Counted from the first letter of the stretch, positions 53,812-63,249 are shown. The stretch: DNA of 64,000 nt from Vibrio sinaloensis DSM 21326 (GCF_000189275.1 NZ_AEVT01000056.1:1-64000), one strand, 5' to 3'. Program-made: numbers and translations. The notes: generated by a model from the letters alone, not told the origin.

Positions 53812-53873
53812 ACGCGTCGTTCTCACGGCGCAAGTCGTAAGAGAGATGGTGTTGCCATCGCATTGTATGCGTT

Positions 53874-53960
53874 GCCCTGGTGGTGGAATTGGTAGACACA
53901 AGGGATTTAAAATCCCTCGGCGTTCGCGCTGTGCCGGTTCAAGTCCGGCCCGGGGCACCA
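53874..53960 (+). tRNA. tRNA-Leu (TAA)
   Basis: 87 bases with encoded CCA; same stems, TAA anticodon and long variable arm as the copy at 31736. Confidence 0.97.
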
Positions 53961-53983
53961 TCATCATAGCAGAACAATTTAAA

Positions 53984-54057
53984 GGCGCCTTGGCAGAGTG
54001 GCTATGCAGCGGATTGCAAATCCGTGGACCTCGGTTCGATTCCGGGAGGCGCCTCCA
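53984..54057 (+). tRNA. tRNA-Cys (GCA)
   Basis: 74 bases with encoded CCA, acceptor stem GGCGCCT / AGGCGCC and GCA anticodon. It differs from the copy at 31599 by one base in the T loop (GGTTCGATTCC). Confidence 0.97.
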
Positions 54058-54109
54058 TTATGAATTCAAATGAAGAATGAAAGGCATTAGACTTTGATAT
54101 TTCATCTCC

Positions 54110-54133
54110 AACCAGCTCTGTGCTGGTTTTTTT
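54110..54133 (+). terminator. Intrinsic terminator of the second tRNA operon
   Basis: AACCAGC, loop TCTGT, GCTGGTT running into a seven-T stretch. Confidence 0.9.
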
Positions 54134-54182
54134 GTATCTATTGCCTGTAAAACAACAGGATTTCTCTAGCTAGAACCGCGAA

Positions 54183-57101
54183 TTACTGGATTGCAATACT
54201 GGGTGGTTGAAGAAGATCGTTATCATAAACACAGATCCCGTCACGGCCGTTTGATTTAACATGTAACAAGGCTCTATCTGCGTTACGAAGTAACTGCTCG
54301 AAATCTTGCTTGTTGTCTGCATTTACTAGGCCGGTACTGACGGTTACCGACAGGTTTTGCGCAACTGAGCTGTAGTCATGCGCTTTTACCTCCAACCGCA
54401 AAGCTTCACATAAGTCGTAAACATCTTCGGCAGTCCAGTTAATAAAACCGATCACGAATTCTTCGCCACCCCAACGGGCGACAAAACAGTTGTCTGGAGT
54501 GATTTTGTTGATGTTCTCTACCACCGTTTGAAGAACTTTATCGCCAATCAAGTGGGTGTAAGTATCATTAATGGACTTAAAGTGGTCAATATCGACCAGC
54601 GCTAATGAAAATGCTTTTGCGTCACCAGAGGTGTATACGACATTCTCAATCCACTCATCAAACGCGCGTCGGTTTTTTAATCCAGTAAGCTGATCTTCTC
54701 GCGCTTGCACCTCAAATGCTGCCGCTTGCTTCTGCAATGCGAGCGTCTTTTGCATGACTTCGCTCTTGAGCCGAATTTCTGAGCGTTGCAATAATCGCAA
54801 TCTCCACCAGAACGAAAGGGCAATTGATGCGACGAGCATAAGTGAGAACAAGAGTTGAATACTTTTTCTTTGCCACCAGTGAGGCAGAATGACAAATGAC
54901 ACGCTCGCTTGGTTCACATCACTCTCATGGTGCTGATAATACGCTTTAACCACGAATGTATAGTGCCCCGGCGATAAATTGGTGTAATCGGCAGTGGTTT
55001 GAGACCCTCGGGTTACCCATTGGTTTTCTAACCCCTCTAATTTGGTCTGATAGCGGATATGTTGCGAAGAAAGATAACCAAGCCCGACATAGTCAAATGA
55101 AATTCTCTGGCTTCCAGCGGCGAGCTCAAACGGCTGCGAATTGCCAAGTTCTAGAACACTTTGATCGACTTTGACTTGTTCAATTGCGGTTGGGAAAGTT
55201 GTGATGACACTGTCTGAATAATACTGAGGATTTGTTGATGCCACGCCTTTTGCTGTAGGAAACCAAAGTGTTCCGGAACTGTCCACTGTTGCGGCTGGGC
55301 TTGAGCCTCCGTTAACTTGAGCGGTTCTCATACCATCACGTTCATTGTAGTGTTCAAAACGAACCTGACTTTCCATACCGTCAGCGATAGCATGCGCTTG
55401 ATCGATAGCAATTCGCCAAATCCCTCGGTTTGACGTTAACCAGAAATACCCGGTTTGGTCAGAGACGACTTGAAACAGTTTATCAATGGGTAACCCATGA
55501 CGGCGGCCAACGAAACTCAGCGAATTGTCCGCGAAGCGGTAACGTATTAGCCCCCGGTCTGTCGTCAACCACATATAATCATCTTGCCCATAGAAGCCGA
55601 ACACATACTGGGCTTGATCCATGGCATCAATGTCAATACGGGTAACCTTGTCATTTTCAATCGTGGCGACACCAACACCCGAACCTACCCATATCCGGCC
55701 AAACTTGTCTTGTGCCAACGCCATAATGTAGTTGTCTGGTAGCCCATCTGTTGTCGTAAATAGTTGGTGTTCGCCATTGGCAGTGTATTTGACCAAACCA
55801 GCACTGGTCCCAACCCAAAGTTGTCCTTGGGCATCCTCTAAAATCGCACGAATCTCGTTGGTAGGGAGGTAGGGCAAAGACTTCGCGCTTAACGAATTGT
55901 CTCGGTACTGAAACATACCTTGGCTATAGGTCCCAACCCAAACTCCGCCCTCCTTGTTAGGAGCTAGGCTTAGAATTGAAAGAGGTTTTGAGTTTTCATC
56001 AGTGTTTTTAAAGTTTTTGATCTCGGTACCCGCGATAACACTTAAGCCGCGACTGGTACCTGCCAGAATTTCGCCAGATTCAAGAGCAAGAACCGTTCGA
56101 GCATAATCACCGGCTAACCCGCGCTGCTTGTCCCAAATAGTAAAAGGTGCTTTATGAAGGCGTGTCAATCCGCCGTTGGTTCCGATCCAAATGCTGCGCT
56201 CTCTATCTTGGTACAATGAAAGCACTCGGTTATGCGATAAACCTGCGCGCTCATCAAAGACAGTCAGCTGTTCGCCAGATAACCGATAAACGCCTTTATT
56301 TATCGTGCCAAACCAATAATTACCTTGGTCGTCGATTAAAACTCGCGTCACAAAAAGATCGTCAAGGGCGGAGTGAATCGACGTGGCTTTGCCTTCAGCG
56401 TACATCCACGCTCCGTCCTTACCGCCAAAGATAATCTTACCTTGCTGGTCTGTAACGGCGTCATAAATCGGGTTTTCACCTAGGCTAGTGGTGGTACTGA
56501 TGTTCGTTGTTGTATCTTTTGTGACAACAAATAAGCCTTTACTGGTCGCTGCCAACACTTTACCGTCATGGCTCATCGAAAGTTTGTAAACGCTTAAAGA
56601 AGGAAGAATAAGGCGGTCTGAGGTTGCGTTTGGGGCGCGATAGTACAGCCCTTCGCTTTGGAGACCGATCCAAATGCTGCCATCTGGTTGACGAAGCACT
56701 GCGTTAACAAGGTTCTTAATCGGCTTAAGAGCTTGCCAATTGTGTTGGGTTCGATAGGCGAGGCCACCGCGGACTCCCCCTGCTAACAATCCACCTTGCG
56801 GATCGGAATACAAAGTACGAATGCCTGAGTCAATCAAGCCAGAGTTGGGGCCACGTGTATAGTGCTTAAAATCATGGCCATTAAACCTGGCAATCCCCTC
56901 CCATGTCGCGAACCAAAGATAACCATCTGTAGTTTGCGTGATCGCATTGATGCTGTTGTGGGGAAGGCCGTCGCGACTAGTCCAAGTTTCGTAGAGATAC
57001 TCTTTAAGCCCGGAGGCATAAGATGGGAAAGTAGACCCAAGGCATAAAATGATGAGGAGTAGGCCAGTTTGCACTTTGGCGATCCAATTTTGTACTCCCA
57101 T
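54183..57101 (-). CDS. Two-component-propeller (Reg_prop/Y_Y_Y) diguanylate cyclase
   Basis: About 972 residues. A signal peptide (ending SYASG) is followed by two seven-bladed propellers of the Reg_prop type, with repeats such as DGLPHNSINAITQTTDGYLW and AGLSHNRVLSLYQDRERSIW, then a Y_Y_Y domain (about 650-720). A membrane helix near 740 leads to a cytoplasmic GGDEF domain with RWGGEEF and DIDHFKSINDTYTH. Architecture is that of hybrid sensors of extracellular polysaccharide fragments, with cyclic di-GMP as output. I start at the ATG preceded by AAGGA; 12 codons upstream are also open. Its ligand is unknown; a GH31 glycosidase is nearby. Confidence 0.93.
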   Translation of the reverse strand: MGVQNWIAKVQTGLLLIILCLGSTFPSYASGLKEYLYETWTSRDGLPHNSINAITQTTDGYLWFATWEGIARFNGHDFKHYTRGPNSGLIDSGIRTLYSDPQGGLLAGGVRGGLAYRTQHNWQALKPIKNLVNAVLRQPDGSIWIGLQSEGLYYRAPNATSDRLILPSLSVYKLSMSHDGKVLAATSKGLFVVTKDTTTNISTTTSLGENPIYDAVTDQQGKIIFGGKDGAWMYAEGKATSIHSALDDLFVTRVLIDDQGNYWFGTINKGVYRLSGEQLTVFDERAGLSHNRVLSLYQDRERSIWIGTNGGLTRLHKAPFTIWDKQRGLAGDYARTVLALESGEILAGTSRGLSVIAGTEIKNFKNTDENSKPLSILSLAPNKEGGVWVGTYSQGMFQYRDNSLSAKSLPYLPTNEIRAILEDAQGQLWVGTSAGLVKYTANGEHQLFTTTDGLPDNYIMALAQDKFGRIWVGSGVGVATIENDKVTRIDIDAMDQAQYVFGFYGQDDYMWLTTDRGLIRYRFADNSLSFVGRRHGLPIDKLFQVVSDQTGYFWLTSNRGIWRIAIDQAHAIADGMESQVRFEHYNERDGMRTAQVNGGSSPAATVDSSGTLWFPTAKGVASTNPQYYSDSVITTFPTAIEQVKVDQSVLELGNSQPFELAAGSQRISFDYVGLGYLSSQHIRYQTKLEGLENQWVTRGSQTTADYTNLSPGHYTFVVKAYYQHHESDVNQASVSFVILPHWWQRKSIQLLFSLMLVASIALSFWWRLRLLQRSEIRLKSEVMQKTLALQKQAAAFEVQAREDQLTGLKNRRAFDEWIENVVYTSGDAKAFSLALVDIDHFKSINDTYTHLIGDKVLQTVVENINKITPDNCFVARWGGEEFVIGFINWTAEDVYDLCEALRLEVKAHDYSSVAQNLSVTVSTGLVNADNKQDFEQLLRNADRALLHVKSNGRDGICVYDNDLLQPPSIAIQ

Positions 57102-57285
57102 CTTTGTTCCTTGAATCTTTTTTATTTGAACGAGCAAGGATAGATGATTTTATAATATTGCTCAATGCGTAGGATCTCTGTTATAAGCATTGCATATGCT
57201 AAGTTTGATATATCAGGCTCTTTTGTCTTTTGTTGAGCAAAGACAATGTGTTACAAACTGTTAATGGATGAGAAGGGAAAGCAAA

Positions 57286-57531
57286 ATGCAACTGGTGATG
57301 ATCATAGCCATTATTTTCGGTGCCGTTTTTGGTGGTCGCATGCTCAAGATGGTGTTAAACCATCGTAAGGAAATTAAGCAGCTCGAAATATCACAGCAAA
57401 GCCAACTGGATCATAAGCAAAAAGAGCTGCTGATTGAACAAGTCAAACATTTGAGCGAGCGAGTTGAAGTATTGGAACGAATTGTTACCGACCAGAAGTA
57501 TCAGCTAGACAAAGAGATCGCGTCACTATAA
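57286..57531 (+). CDS. Small membrane-anchored coiled-coil protein, PspB-like
   Basis: This 81-residue protein has an N-terminal membrane helix (residues 2-22) and a charged coiled coil ending HLSERVEVLERIVTD, which resembles the C-terminus of phage-shock protein PspB. PspA and PspC are not next to it, so this is an orphan member. The ATG has AAGGGA upstream; the frame extends six codons earlier. Possible envelope-stress role, by similarity only. Confidence 0.7.
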   Translation: MQLVMIIAIIFGAVFGGRMLKMVLNHRKEIKQLEISQQSQLDHKQKELLIEQVKHLSERVEVLERIVTDQKYQLDKEIASL

Positions 57532-57619
57532 TTCTGGCCACTGAGATACATGCGCAGTTTGCCGCGCTGTTCACATAATATTGATTTTATAAATGCCACT
57601 TGGGTTACTAATTGATACG

Positions 57620-57640
57620 CAGCGGTTGGTTTAACCGCTG
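57620..57640 (+). other. Hairpin between the PspB-like gene and its terminator
   Basis: CAGCGGTT, loop GGTTT, AACCGCTG with no T-run. It stands 12 bases ahead of the terminator stem; together they could stabilise the 3' end of the small-gene message. Confidence 0.6.
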
Positions 57641-57652
57641 TGATATACACAC

Positions 57653-57688
57653 AGCCTATACCTAGTTAAGGATAGGCTATTTTTTTTG
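57653..57688 (+). terminator. Intrinsic terminator before the GH31 gene
   Basis: AGCCTAT, bulged A, CCT, loop AGTTA, AGG, ATAGGCT followed by a nine-T run. It ends about 54 bases before the GH31 start. Confidence 0.88.
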
Positions 57689-57741
57689 ATAGATTCTCAA
57701 CGATAGACTGTATTCAAAGTATTGAATAGCGGAAGTTTATT

Positions 57742-60372
57742 ATGAGAATCAAAGCGTCCATTGCGTCAGTTGCCCTTGGCCTATCAATGGTGGGTTGTAC
57801 CAGTTCGGTCGAAACACCCACAACTTATACCTTTGAAGGTAAAACAAGCTACAAGCTCAATGCAGCAGATGTGTTTCGTGTAAGTCGCACACTAAAGCAG
57901 CGACAGATCGTAAAGCTGTTAAAACCGATCTATGGCGAATACTTCTACTCGGAAACAGAATTTCGCGCTGCGTTACAAAAGCAACTTGCCGCTTCATTCT
58001 CTGACGAGACCTACAAGGCGTTGATGGAAAAGTCGTTAGTGCAAGCAAAACCACTGACTTTGAGTCTGCTTAGTGACTCTGTCGTGGTTATTCGCTTTGG
58101 GGATGAATCAGCGCCTGAGCGGCAACAACTCCTGGATTTTTCAAGCCTAAATAAACCTATTGTTACGCAACATTCGGCAAACCAACTCTCTACCAGTAAG
58201 TTGACAATGAATGTTGATCAAAACACGCTTTGTGTCTCCTTGAACGACATCGAAGGTGAGCAAATCAATGTGATATGTCCTACTGATTCGACAGGATTCG
58301 CGCTCTCTACAACTCATGCATACAGCTACAGTGGCTTGGGCCAAGAGTTTCAACAGGCTGGTAATATGGATGGCCGTTGGAATGGGCGTACTCGCCACGC
58401 GGGCAATAAAATGGAGGGTTTTAATGGAGGAGCGACAGGCAACACTCTGATCCCATTACTTTATGCCGCCAACGCAAAGCAAACGGATTTCGCACTATAT
58501 CTAAACAACCTTTACAGCTCCGAGTGGACTTTTGACAATAATGACTTAGCGGTAAAAGCCTCAAAGGGGGCAAGTGAAATCATAGTGATGACCGCAGACC
58601 AGCAGAGTACGCTTCGAAAGCAGTTTATGCGTTTCGCCGGAACACCTTTAGTTCCACCGCGTAAAATGTTCGGTATGTGGTTGTCAGAATATGGGTTTGA
58701 TAATTGGCAAGAAATGGACGACAAATTAAAGACCCTAGATCAAGCCGACTTTCCAATTGATGGTGTTGTCATGGACTTACAATGGTTTGGTAATGTTAAG
58801 GGTAACGATCCGCTCAGTCAGATGGGGACATTAACGTGGGATAGAGAAAATTTCCCGCAACCAGAACGGAAAATCGCTCAGTTGAATGAACAGGGCATTG
58901 GCATGGTGTTGATCGAAGAGAGCTATGTTAGCCAGGGATTAGACGAGTTTAAACAACTCGAAAGCAAGGGGTATTTAGCCAAAGATCCAGACACCGGGCT
59001 TGGTGCCAATGTTAACCCACATGGTGGTGGCAACTGGTGGGGTAAAGGAGGCATGATTGACTGGTCGAATCCGGAGGTAAACCAGTATTGGCATAACTGG
59101 AAACGACAACCTTTGGTGGACATGGGTGTTATCGGGCATTGGACTGATTTAGGCGAGCCTGAGATGTACAATCACCAAGCCGTCTATTTCAATGATCAAG
59201 CGCATGATGAGATTCATAACCTGTTTAACTACTACTGGCTCCAAGGTATTTATCAAGGGTACCAAGCGAATCAAGTAGCAGCTCGCCCGTTTATGATGTC
59301 ACGTTCTGGTACAACAGGAATCCAGAAGTTTGGTGGCTCTATGTGGTCGGCGGATATCGGCTCTAACCTAACTAGCCTAGCGGTGCATATTGGGCAACAA
59401 ACCAACATGATGTTGTCAGGTATCGATTACTATGGCTCAGATATTGGTGGATTTCATCGTAAAGGATTGGGAGTTATCGGGGCAGAGAAAGAGCCAGTAC
59501 TTAACGAAACCTACACTCAATGGTTTGCTTACAGCAGTTTATTCGATGTTCCCGTTCGTCCTCACACGGAAAATTTGTGTAATTGTAAAGAGACAGCCCC
59601 AGATAGAGTCGGTGATCAAGCGAGTAACCGTGAAAACTTAGCATTGCGTTACGAATTAATCCCTTATCTTTACTCGCTCGCTCATCTTGCTCATCAAAAC
59701 GGCGAGCCTGTCTATCCGTCGCTGAGTTACGTGTACTCGGAAGATTCAGCGGCTGCAGATCGCGTTAACCAAAAGATGATTGGTCAGCAATTAATGAGTC
59801 CAGTAAACGCCAAACTGGGGGCGAAATCGGTTGAAGCTTATCTCCCTGAAGGTGTCTGGTTCGATTATCGCTCTGGGAAACAGCTTGAGCGTAATGCGAA
59901 CTCTATGCTTGAAATGCCACTTTATGGTGAAGACGGACACTACCAACTGCCGTTGTTTGCCGTTAACGGCGCAATCATTCCAGTGGCGCAAGAAACTGCA
60001 CAAGGTTGGACAAGCCGTGTTCCTGATGACATTAGTGTGAAAATCTTTGGTCTTACAGATAACCAGTTCTCTCTTTTCGAAGATGACGGTAAAACGGACG
60101 CCTACACCCGAGGTGAGTTGGCTAAAACGGTATTGAGCGTTGAAACGTCAACCAATAGTGCGTTGCTGTCCATCAAACGCAACGGACAGTACCAAGGCAT
60201 GAAGGTCGAGCGGGCACTGAATATAGAATGGCTGTTACCAGAGAATGTTGAGATACAACAAGTGAATTCAGATACAAAACATCAGTTAGTTTGGAAGCAA
60301 GAAGGCCATGTGCTACACATTGAACTGTCTGAGCTAATGCGAGATAAGACCACCATAGAATTGTTGTACTAG
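57742..60372 (+). CDS. GH31 family glycoside hydrolase, lipoprotein
   Basis: This protein of 876 residues has lipobox MVGC with Cys19, so it is probably attached to a membrane facing the periplasm or the outside. It has an N-terminal beta-sandwich and a TIM barrel with DLQWFGN. Nucleophile Asp469 is in WTDLGEPE and likely acid/base Asp538 in MWSADIGS, both features of GH31. A C-terminal beta domain ends the chain. GH31 covers alpha-glucosidases, alpha-xylosidases and others; specificity is not clear. Start context CGGAAG. Single gene with terminators on both sides, near a polysaccharide-sensor-like GGDEF protein. Confidence 0.9.
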   Translation: MRIKASIASVALGLSMVGCTSSVETPTTYTFEGKTSYKLNAADVFRVSRTLKQRQIVKLLKPIYGEYFYSETEFRAALQKQLAASFSDETYKALMEKSLVQAKPLTLSLLSDSVVVIRFGDESAPERQQLLDFSSLNKPIVTQHSANQLSTSKLTMNVDQNTLCVSLNDIEGEQINVICPTDSTGFALSTTHAYSYSGLGQEFQQAGNMDGRWNGRTRHAGNKMEGFNGGATGNTLIPLLYAANAKQTDFALYLNNLYSSEWTFDNNDLAVKASKGASEIIVMTADQQSTLRKQFMRFAGTPLVPPRKMFGMWLSEYGFDNWQEMDDKLKTLDQADFPIDGVVMDLQWFGNVKGNDPLSQMGTLTWDRENFPQPERKIAQLNEQGIGMVLIEESYVSQGLDEFKQLESKGYLAKDPDTGLGANVNPHGGGNWWGKGGMIDWSNPEVNQYWHNWKRQPLVDMGVIGHWTDLGEPEMYNHQAVYFNDQAHDEIHNLFNYYWLQGIYQGYQANQVAARPFMMSRSGTTGIQKFGGSMWSADIGSNLTSLAVHIGQQTNMMLSGIDYYGSDIGGFHRKGLGVIGAEKEPVLNETYTQWFAYSSLFDVPVRPHTENLCNCKETAPDRVGDQASNRENLALRYELIPYLYSLAHLAHQNGEPVYPSLSYVYSEDSAAADRVNQKMIGQQLMSPVNAKLGAKSVEAYLPEGVWFDYRSGKQLERNANSMLEMPLYGEDGHYQLPLFAVNGAIIPVAQETAQGWTSRVPDDISVKIFGLTDNQFSLFEDDGKTDAYTRGELAKTVLSVETSTNSALLSIKRNGQYQGMKVERALNIEWLLPENVEIQQVNSDTKHQLVWKQEGHVLHIELSELMRDKTTIELLY

Positions 60373-60387
60373 TGATCAAAGAAATAC

Positions 60388-60413
60388 GAAACCCGGTTGA
60401 ACCGGGTTTCTTA
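60388..60413. terminator. Bidirectional terminator between GH31 and DUF4174 genes
   Basis: GAAACCCGGT, loop TGA, ACCGGGTTTC with T-rich sequence on both strands; it separates the two convergent genes. Confidence 0.82.
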
Positions 60414-60416
60414 TTC

Positions 60417-60854
60417 TCAAGCGGAGCAGGGGCTAGAACCCTGTTTCATTTCGTATTGACGCATTGGCATTAGGTCGATCGTTTGTTTTATTGACTCCCA
60501 GTTGGTTTTCTTTCCCCAACGCAACTTTTCTGTCCCATCTTTGCCTACGAGTACGGCGGTATGCTCACCAGGAGTCACTCCGTACACATGGAACATACCA
60601 CTAAGGTTAAACTCGTCTCTTACCCAGTTAGGTACGGTAAAGCCATCTTCAGTGATTACAAGGGTGACAACGTCACGATCTTTGAGTTCACATTCAATCA
60701 TTAGTGACTCCAATAAAAACTGTTTAACGTACTCATCCTGAGTTGGAGCAAAATAAATCACGCTGCGATGCGACCACTTTTCTGAGTGAGCAGGGTAAGC
60801 TAGGGCCAGCGAACAATTCATCGCCACCAACAGAAAAACCATCAAAGTACGCAT
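60417..60854 (-). CDS. DUF4174 domain protein with signal peptide
   Basis: This is a 145-residue exported protein. Signal peptide at residues 1-19, then the DUF4174 pattern: RSVIYFAPTQDEYVKQ, DRDVVTLVITEDG, AVLVGKDGTEKLRWG and the closing IDLMPMRQYEM. The fold is thioredoxin-like but no CxxC pair is present. Function unknown. Ribosome binding site GGAGG. Confidence 0.85.
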   Translation of the reverse strand: MRTLMVFLLVAMNCSLALAYPAHSEKWSHRSVIYFAPTQDEYVKQFLLESLMIECELKDRDVVTLVITEDGFTVPNWVRDEFNLSGMFHVYGVTPGEHTAVLVGKDGTEKLRWGKKTNWESIKQTIDLMPMRQYEMKQGSSPCSA

Positions 60855-60934
60855 GTAAGCCTCCTGGTACCAGTTTCCGGCACTCGATTATCACTAACTT
60901 CTATACGCTTATTGTAGGTGGTAAGCTCAATGTT

Positions 60935-61492
60935 ATGACGAATAAAGTATCAACGACTATGAAAACACTCACTACAGAGCGACTCTTGCTAAGAATGGCA
61001 AACTCGGCAGATGCGGCTTTTATCTTAGAGCTATACAACAGCGATGATTTTATCCAATTTGTGGGTGATAAAAAGCTCTTCACTATTGAAGACGCAGAGC
61101 GTTACATTCAAACCAGTATGCTTGATATGCACGAGCAAAAAGGCGTGTGCTTGTTAGTGGTAGAATCTAAATCTCAGGGTAAGCAACTCGGCGTGTGTGG
61201 TTTAATAAAGCGTGATGAGCTCGAAGCGTATGATTTGGGGTATGGTTTTTTACCGGGAGAGTATCGACAAGGCTACGGATTTGAGTCCGCGCAAGCCGTC
61301 ATCTCTTATGCAAAAGAGCGTGAAGACATTAAAGGTTTGGTCGCAATAACCACGTCGGATAATATTTCTAGCCAGAAGCTACTAACTAAACTCGGTTTTA
61401 CTTATATCAAAGTTCAGAAGCCAATCAGCGATACAATTGATTTATTACTTTATCAATTATCATTGGTTGAACATGAAACATATACACAGTGA
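60935..61492 (+). CDS. GNAT-family N-acetyltransferase (RimJ/RimL-like)
   Basis: About 185 residues. TERLLLRMANSADAAFILEL is the family opening. The acetyl-CoA segment is LGYGFLPGEYRQGYGFESAQ, and the TTSDNISSQKLLTKLGFTY end is typical of RimJ/RimL-like enzymes acetylating protein N-termini or small amines. The start is uncertain: ATG at 60935 or 60959, neither with a clear ribosome binding site. The frame stays open to 60743 but that overlaps the divergent gene. It overlaps the YgbA-like gene by 20 bases. Confidence 0.85.
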   Translation: MTNKVSTTMKTLTTERLLLRMANSADAAFILELYNSDDFIQFVGDKKLFTIEDAERYIQTSMLDMHEQKGVCLLVVESKSQGKQLGVCGLIKRDELEAYDLGYGFLPGEYRQGYGFESAQAVISYAKEREDIKGLVAITTSDNISSQKLLTKLGFTYIKVQKPISDTIDLLLYQLSLVEHETYTQ

Positions 61493-61868
61493 CATTCTAA
61501 GTGGTGGTTTGTTAACTGAGCACAAAACCGTCGCAGCTATGTTAGCCATCTATTGCCGTGATAAACATGGTACTAGAGGAAGCTTGTGCCAAGCATGCCG
61601 CGAGCTGTTGGCTTATGCTGAGGTGCGGCTTGACCGTTGTCCGTACGGGCAGACTAAACCAACATGCAATAAATGCCCGATTCACTGCTACAAACCGGAA
61701 CCCAAAGCCTTGATGCGTGATGTGATGCGTTACGCTGGGCCGAGAATGTTGCTGCCACATCCCATTTTGTCTATGAGACATCTGATCCTTGAGAGAAAAA
61801 CCGTTCCAGAGAAACCACCGAAGAACGCTTCTAACCGAACGATAAGAAACAGCAACAAAGAGAGCTGA
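61473..61868 (+). CDS. ygbA: YgbA-family protein (nitrous oxide-stimulated promoter family)
   Basis: This cysteine-rich protein has 131 residues: HKTVAAMLAIYCRDKHG, then CQACRELLAYAEVRLDRCPYG and KPTCNKCPIHCYKP. The conserved cysteine set suggests metal or iron-sulfur binding. E. coli ygbA is induced by nitric oxide through NsrR. The start is the ATG inside the end of the acetyltransferase gene. I found no NsrR site just upstream, so it may rely on the acetyltransferase transcript. Confidence 0.85.
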   Translation: MKHIHSDILSGGLLTEHKTVAAMLAIYCRDKHGTRGSLCQACRELLAYAEVRLDRCPYGQTKPTCNKCPIHCYKPEPKALMRDVMRYAGPRMLLPHPILSMRHLILERKTVPEKPPKNASNRTIRNSNKES

Positions 61869-61900
61869 AGTGTGCGTATTTCTTCAGCTCCAATCCATCG

Positions 61901-63061
61901 CTATTCGCCAGCGATCGCTTGATGTTTGGTTTTTATACTTGCAATCAACATGTAGATACATGTTGCGAGTAAAGTGGCAAATAAGTAGCCCATTAAACCT
62001 TGGCGGCCTGACATGAATCCATCTGCAACAACTGGGCCGACGACAGACCCGACACTGTAACTGAACAGCATGACTTGGGTCGCTGACACAATGTAACTCG
62101 CATCCAGTTTGTCACAGCCTAAATTGATTGCGACGGGATAGAGAGCGAATGTCGCCATGCCGAGTAGAAATAAACCTACGCCAAGGATACGAATTCCGTC
62201 AACACTTGCTGTCAATGTAATGGACGCAACACCGAGCATACAAAAGACCGCCATAAGAAAAGTGCGACCCAAAAACTTAGACATCCAAGGGACAATAGGC
62301 TGAACTGCCATACCTCCGAGAATGATCAACGCCATTAAGCTGCCCAAATTATCGTGGGAAATGCCACGTTCCGTGAGCTCCACTGGCATCAATCCATAAA
62401 TCGCTCCCAAGGTTAATCCGGACACAATACAACCTATGATGGCGGCGTGATTAAGCTTTGCAATTTGTTTAAACGACATAGGCGAACTGTGAGCGCTTTC
62501 TGGCTGATCCGAGTCACCAAATAATAAAACGACGATTGCTATCAGCAATAGGGTAAAGATGGCGATAAATGGTACACCGCCAGACACACCTAATATACCG
62601 ATCCCTAGTTGACCTAAAGACGAGCCGCCATACAGTGAACCCATGTATAAACCGAGTCGTTTAGCCCGAGCGGATTCGTCGCCATGTAGCAACCAAGATT
62701 CTACGATTACAAAGACGCCTGCCACCGCAATGCCTGCAACAAAGCGCGCTACCAACCATACGCTGGCTTGAGTAAAAGCAGGCAATGCTGCGATGGTCAC
62801 GATGAAGGCAACCAGGCAATAAACAAACGCATTTCTATGTCCAACTTTCGTTACCACGGGTTCAATGATTACGGCTCCGACCAGAAGGCCACCATAGAAA
62901 ACACTGGCTAACCAGCTTGCTAGCGATGATTCCAACCCGTAATGTGGCAGCATTAAAGGGATCAAGCTCATTAAGTAGCCTGACGCGACAGCGTATAATG
63001 CCAGCGCAATCACTGGTACAGAAATACGTGCTCTAGGGGTAGGAATTAAGGTGTTTTCCAA
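61901..63061 (-). CDS. MFS transporter, YcaD-like
   Basis: 386 residues with 12 membrane helices, opening VIALALYAVASGYLMSLIPL. The family loop between helices 2 and 3 reads GALIEP-like (GAVIIEPVVTKVGHR), and helix 5 carries ESWLLHGDESARAKRLGLY as in YcaD. Substrate unknown. It starts with TTG at 63061, preceded by GAGG with a nine-base spacer; no ATG is available before the first helix. Transcribed alone toward ygbA. Confidence 0.86.
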   Translation of the reverse strand: MENTLIPTPRARISVPVIALALYAVASGYLMSLIPLMLPHYGLESSLASWLASVFYGGLLVGAVIIEPVVTKVGHRNAFVYCLVAFIVTIAALPAFTQASVWLVARFVAGIAVAGVFVIVESWLLHGDESARAKRLGLYMGSLYGGSSLGQLGIGILGVSGGVPFIAIFTLLLIAIVVLLFGDSDQPESAHSSPMSFKQIAKLNHAAIIGCIVSGLTLGAIYGLMPVELTERGISHDNLGSLMALIILGGMAVQPIVPWMSKFLGRTFLMAVFCMLGVASITLTASVDGIRILGVGLFLLGMATFALYPVAINLGCDKLDASYIVSATQVMLFSYSVGSVVGPVVADGFMSGRQGLMGYLFATLLATCIYMLIASIKTKHQAIAGE

Positions 63062-63201
63062 CGTCTTTGCCTCTTTAGTCTATGTGGAAATACAAACGAA
63101 TTTGGCGCGACTATGGAGGTAAAGCTAATTGAGGTACAAACGAAAAATATTATTCTTAACGATTAATAATATTTGTCGTTATTAAAGAAGGGAATGTGAA
63201 T

Positions 63202-63231
63202 AAAAAAGCCGAAATTCATCGCTTTTCGGCT
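63202..63231 (-). terminator. Intrinsic terminator of trxC
   Basis: In the leftward direction AGCCGAAA, nine-base loop, TTTCGGCT followed by a U-run; 19 bases after the trxC stop. Confidence 0.85.
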
Positions 63232-63249
63232 TGGTTTATGTAATGTTTT

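Noticed and set aside
60743..60934. N-terminal extension of the acetyltransferase
   Set aside because: It would overlap the divergent DUF4174 gene and its signal peptide coding region; the added residues have no GNAT character.
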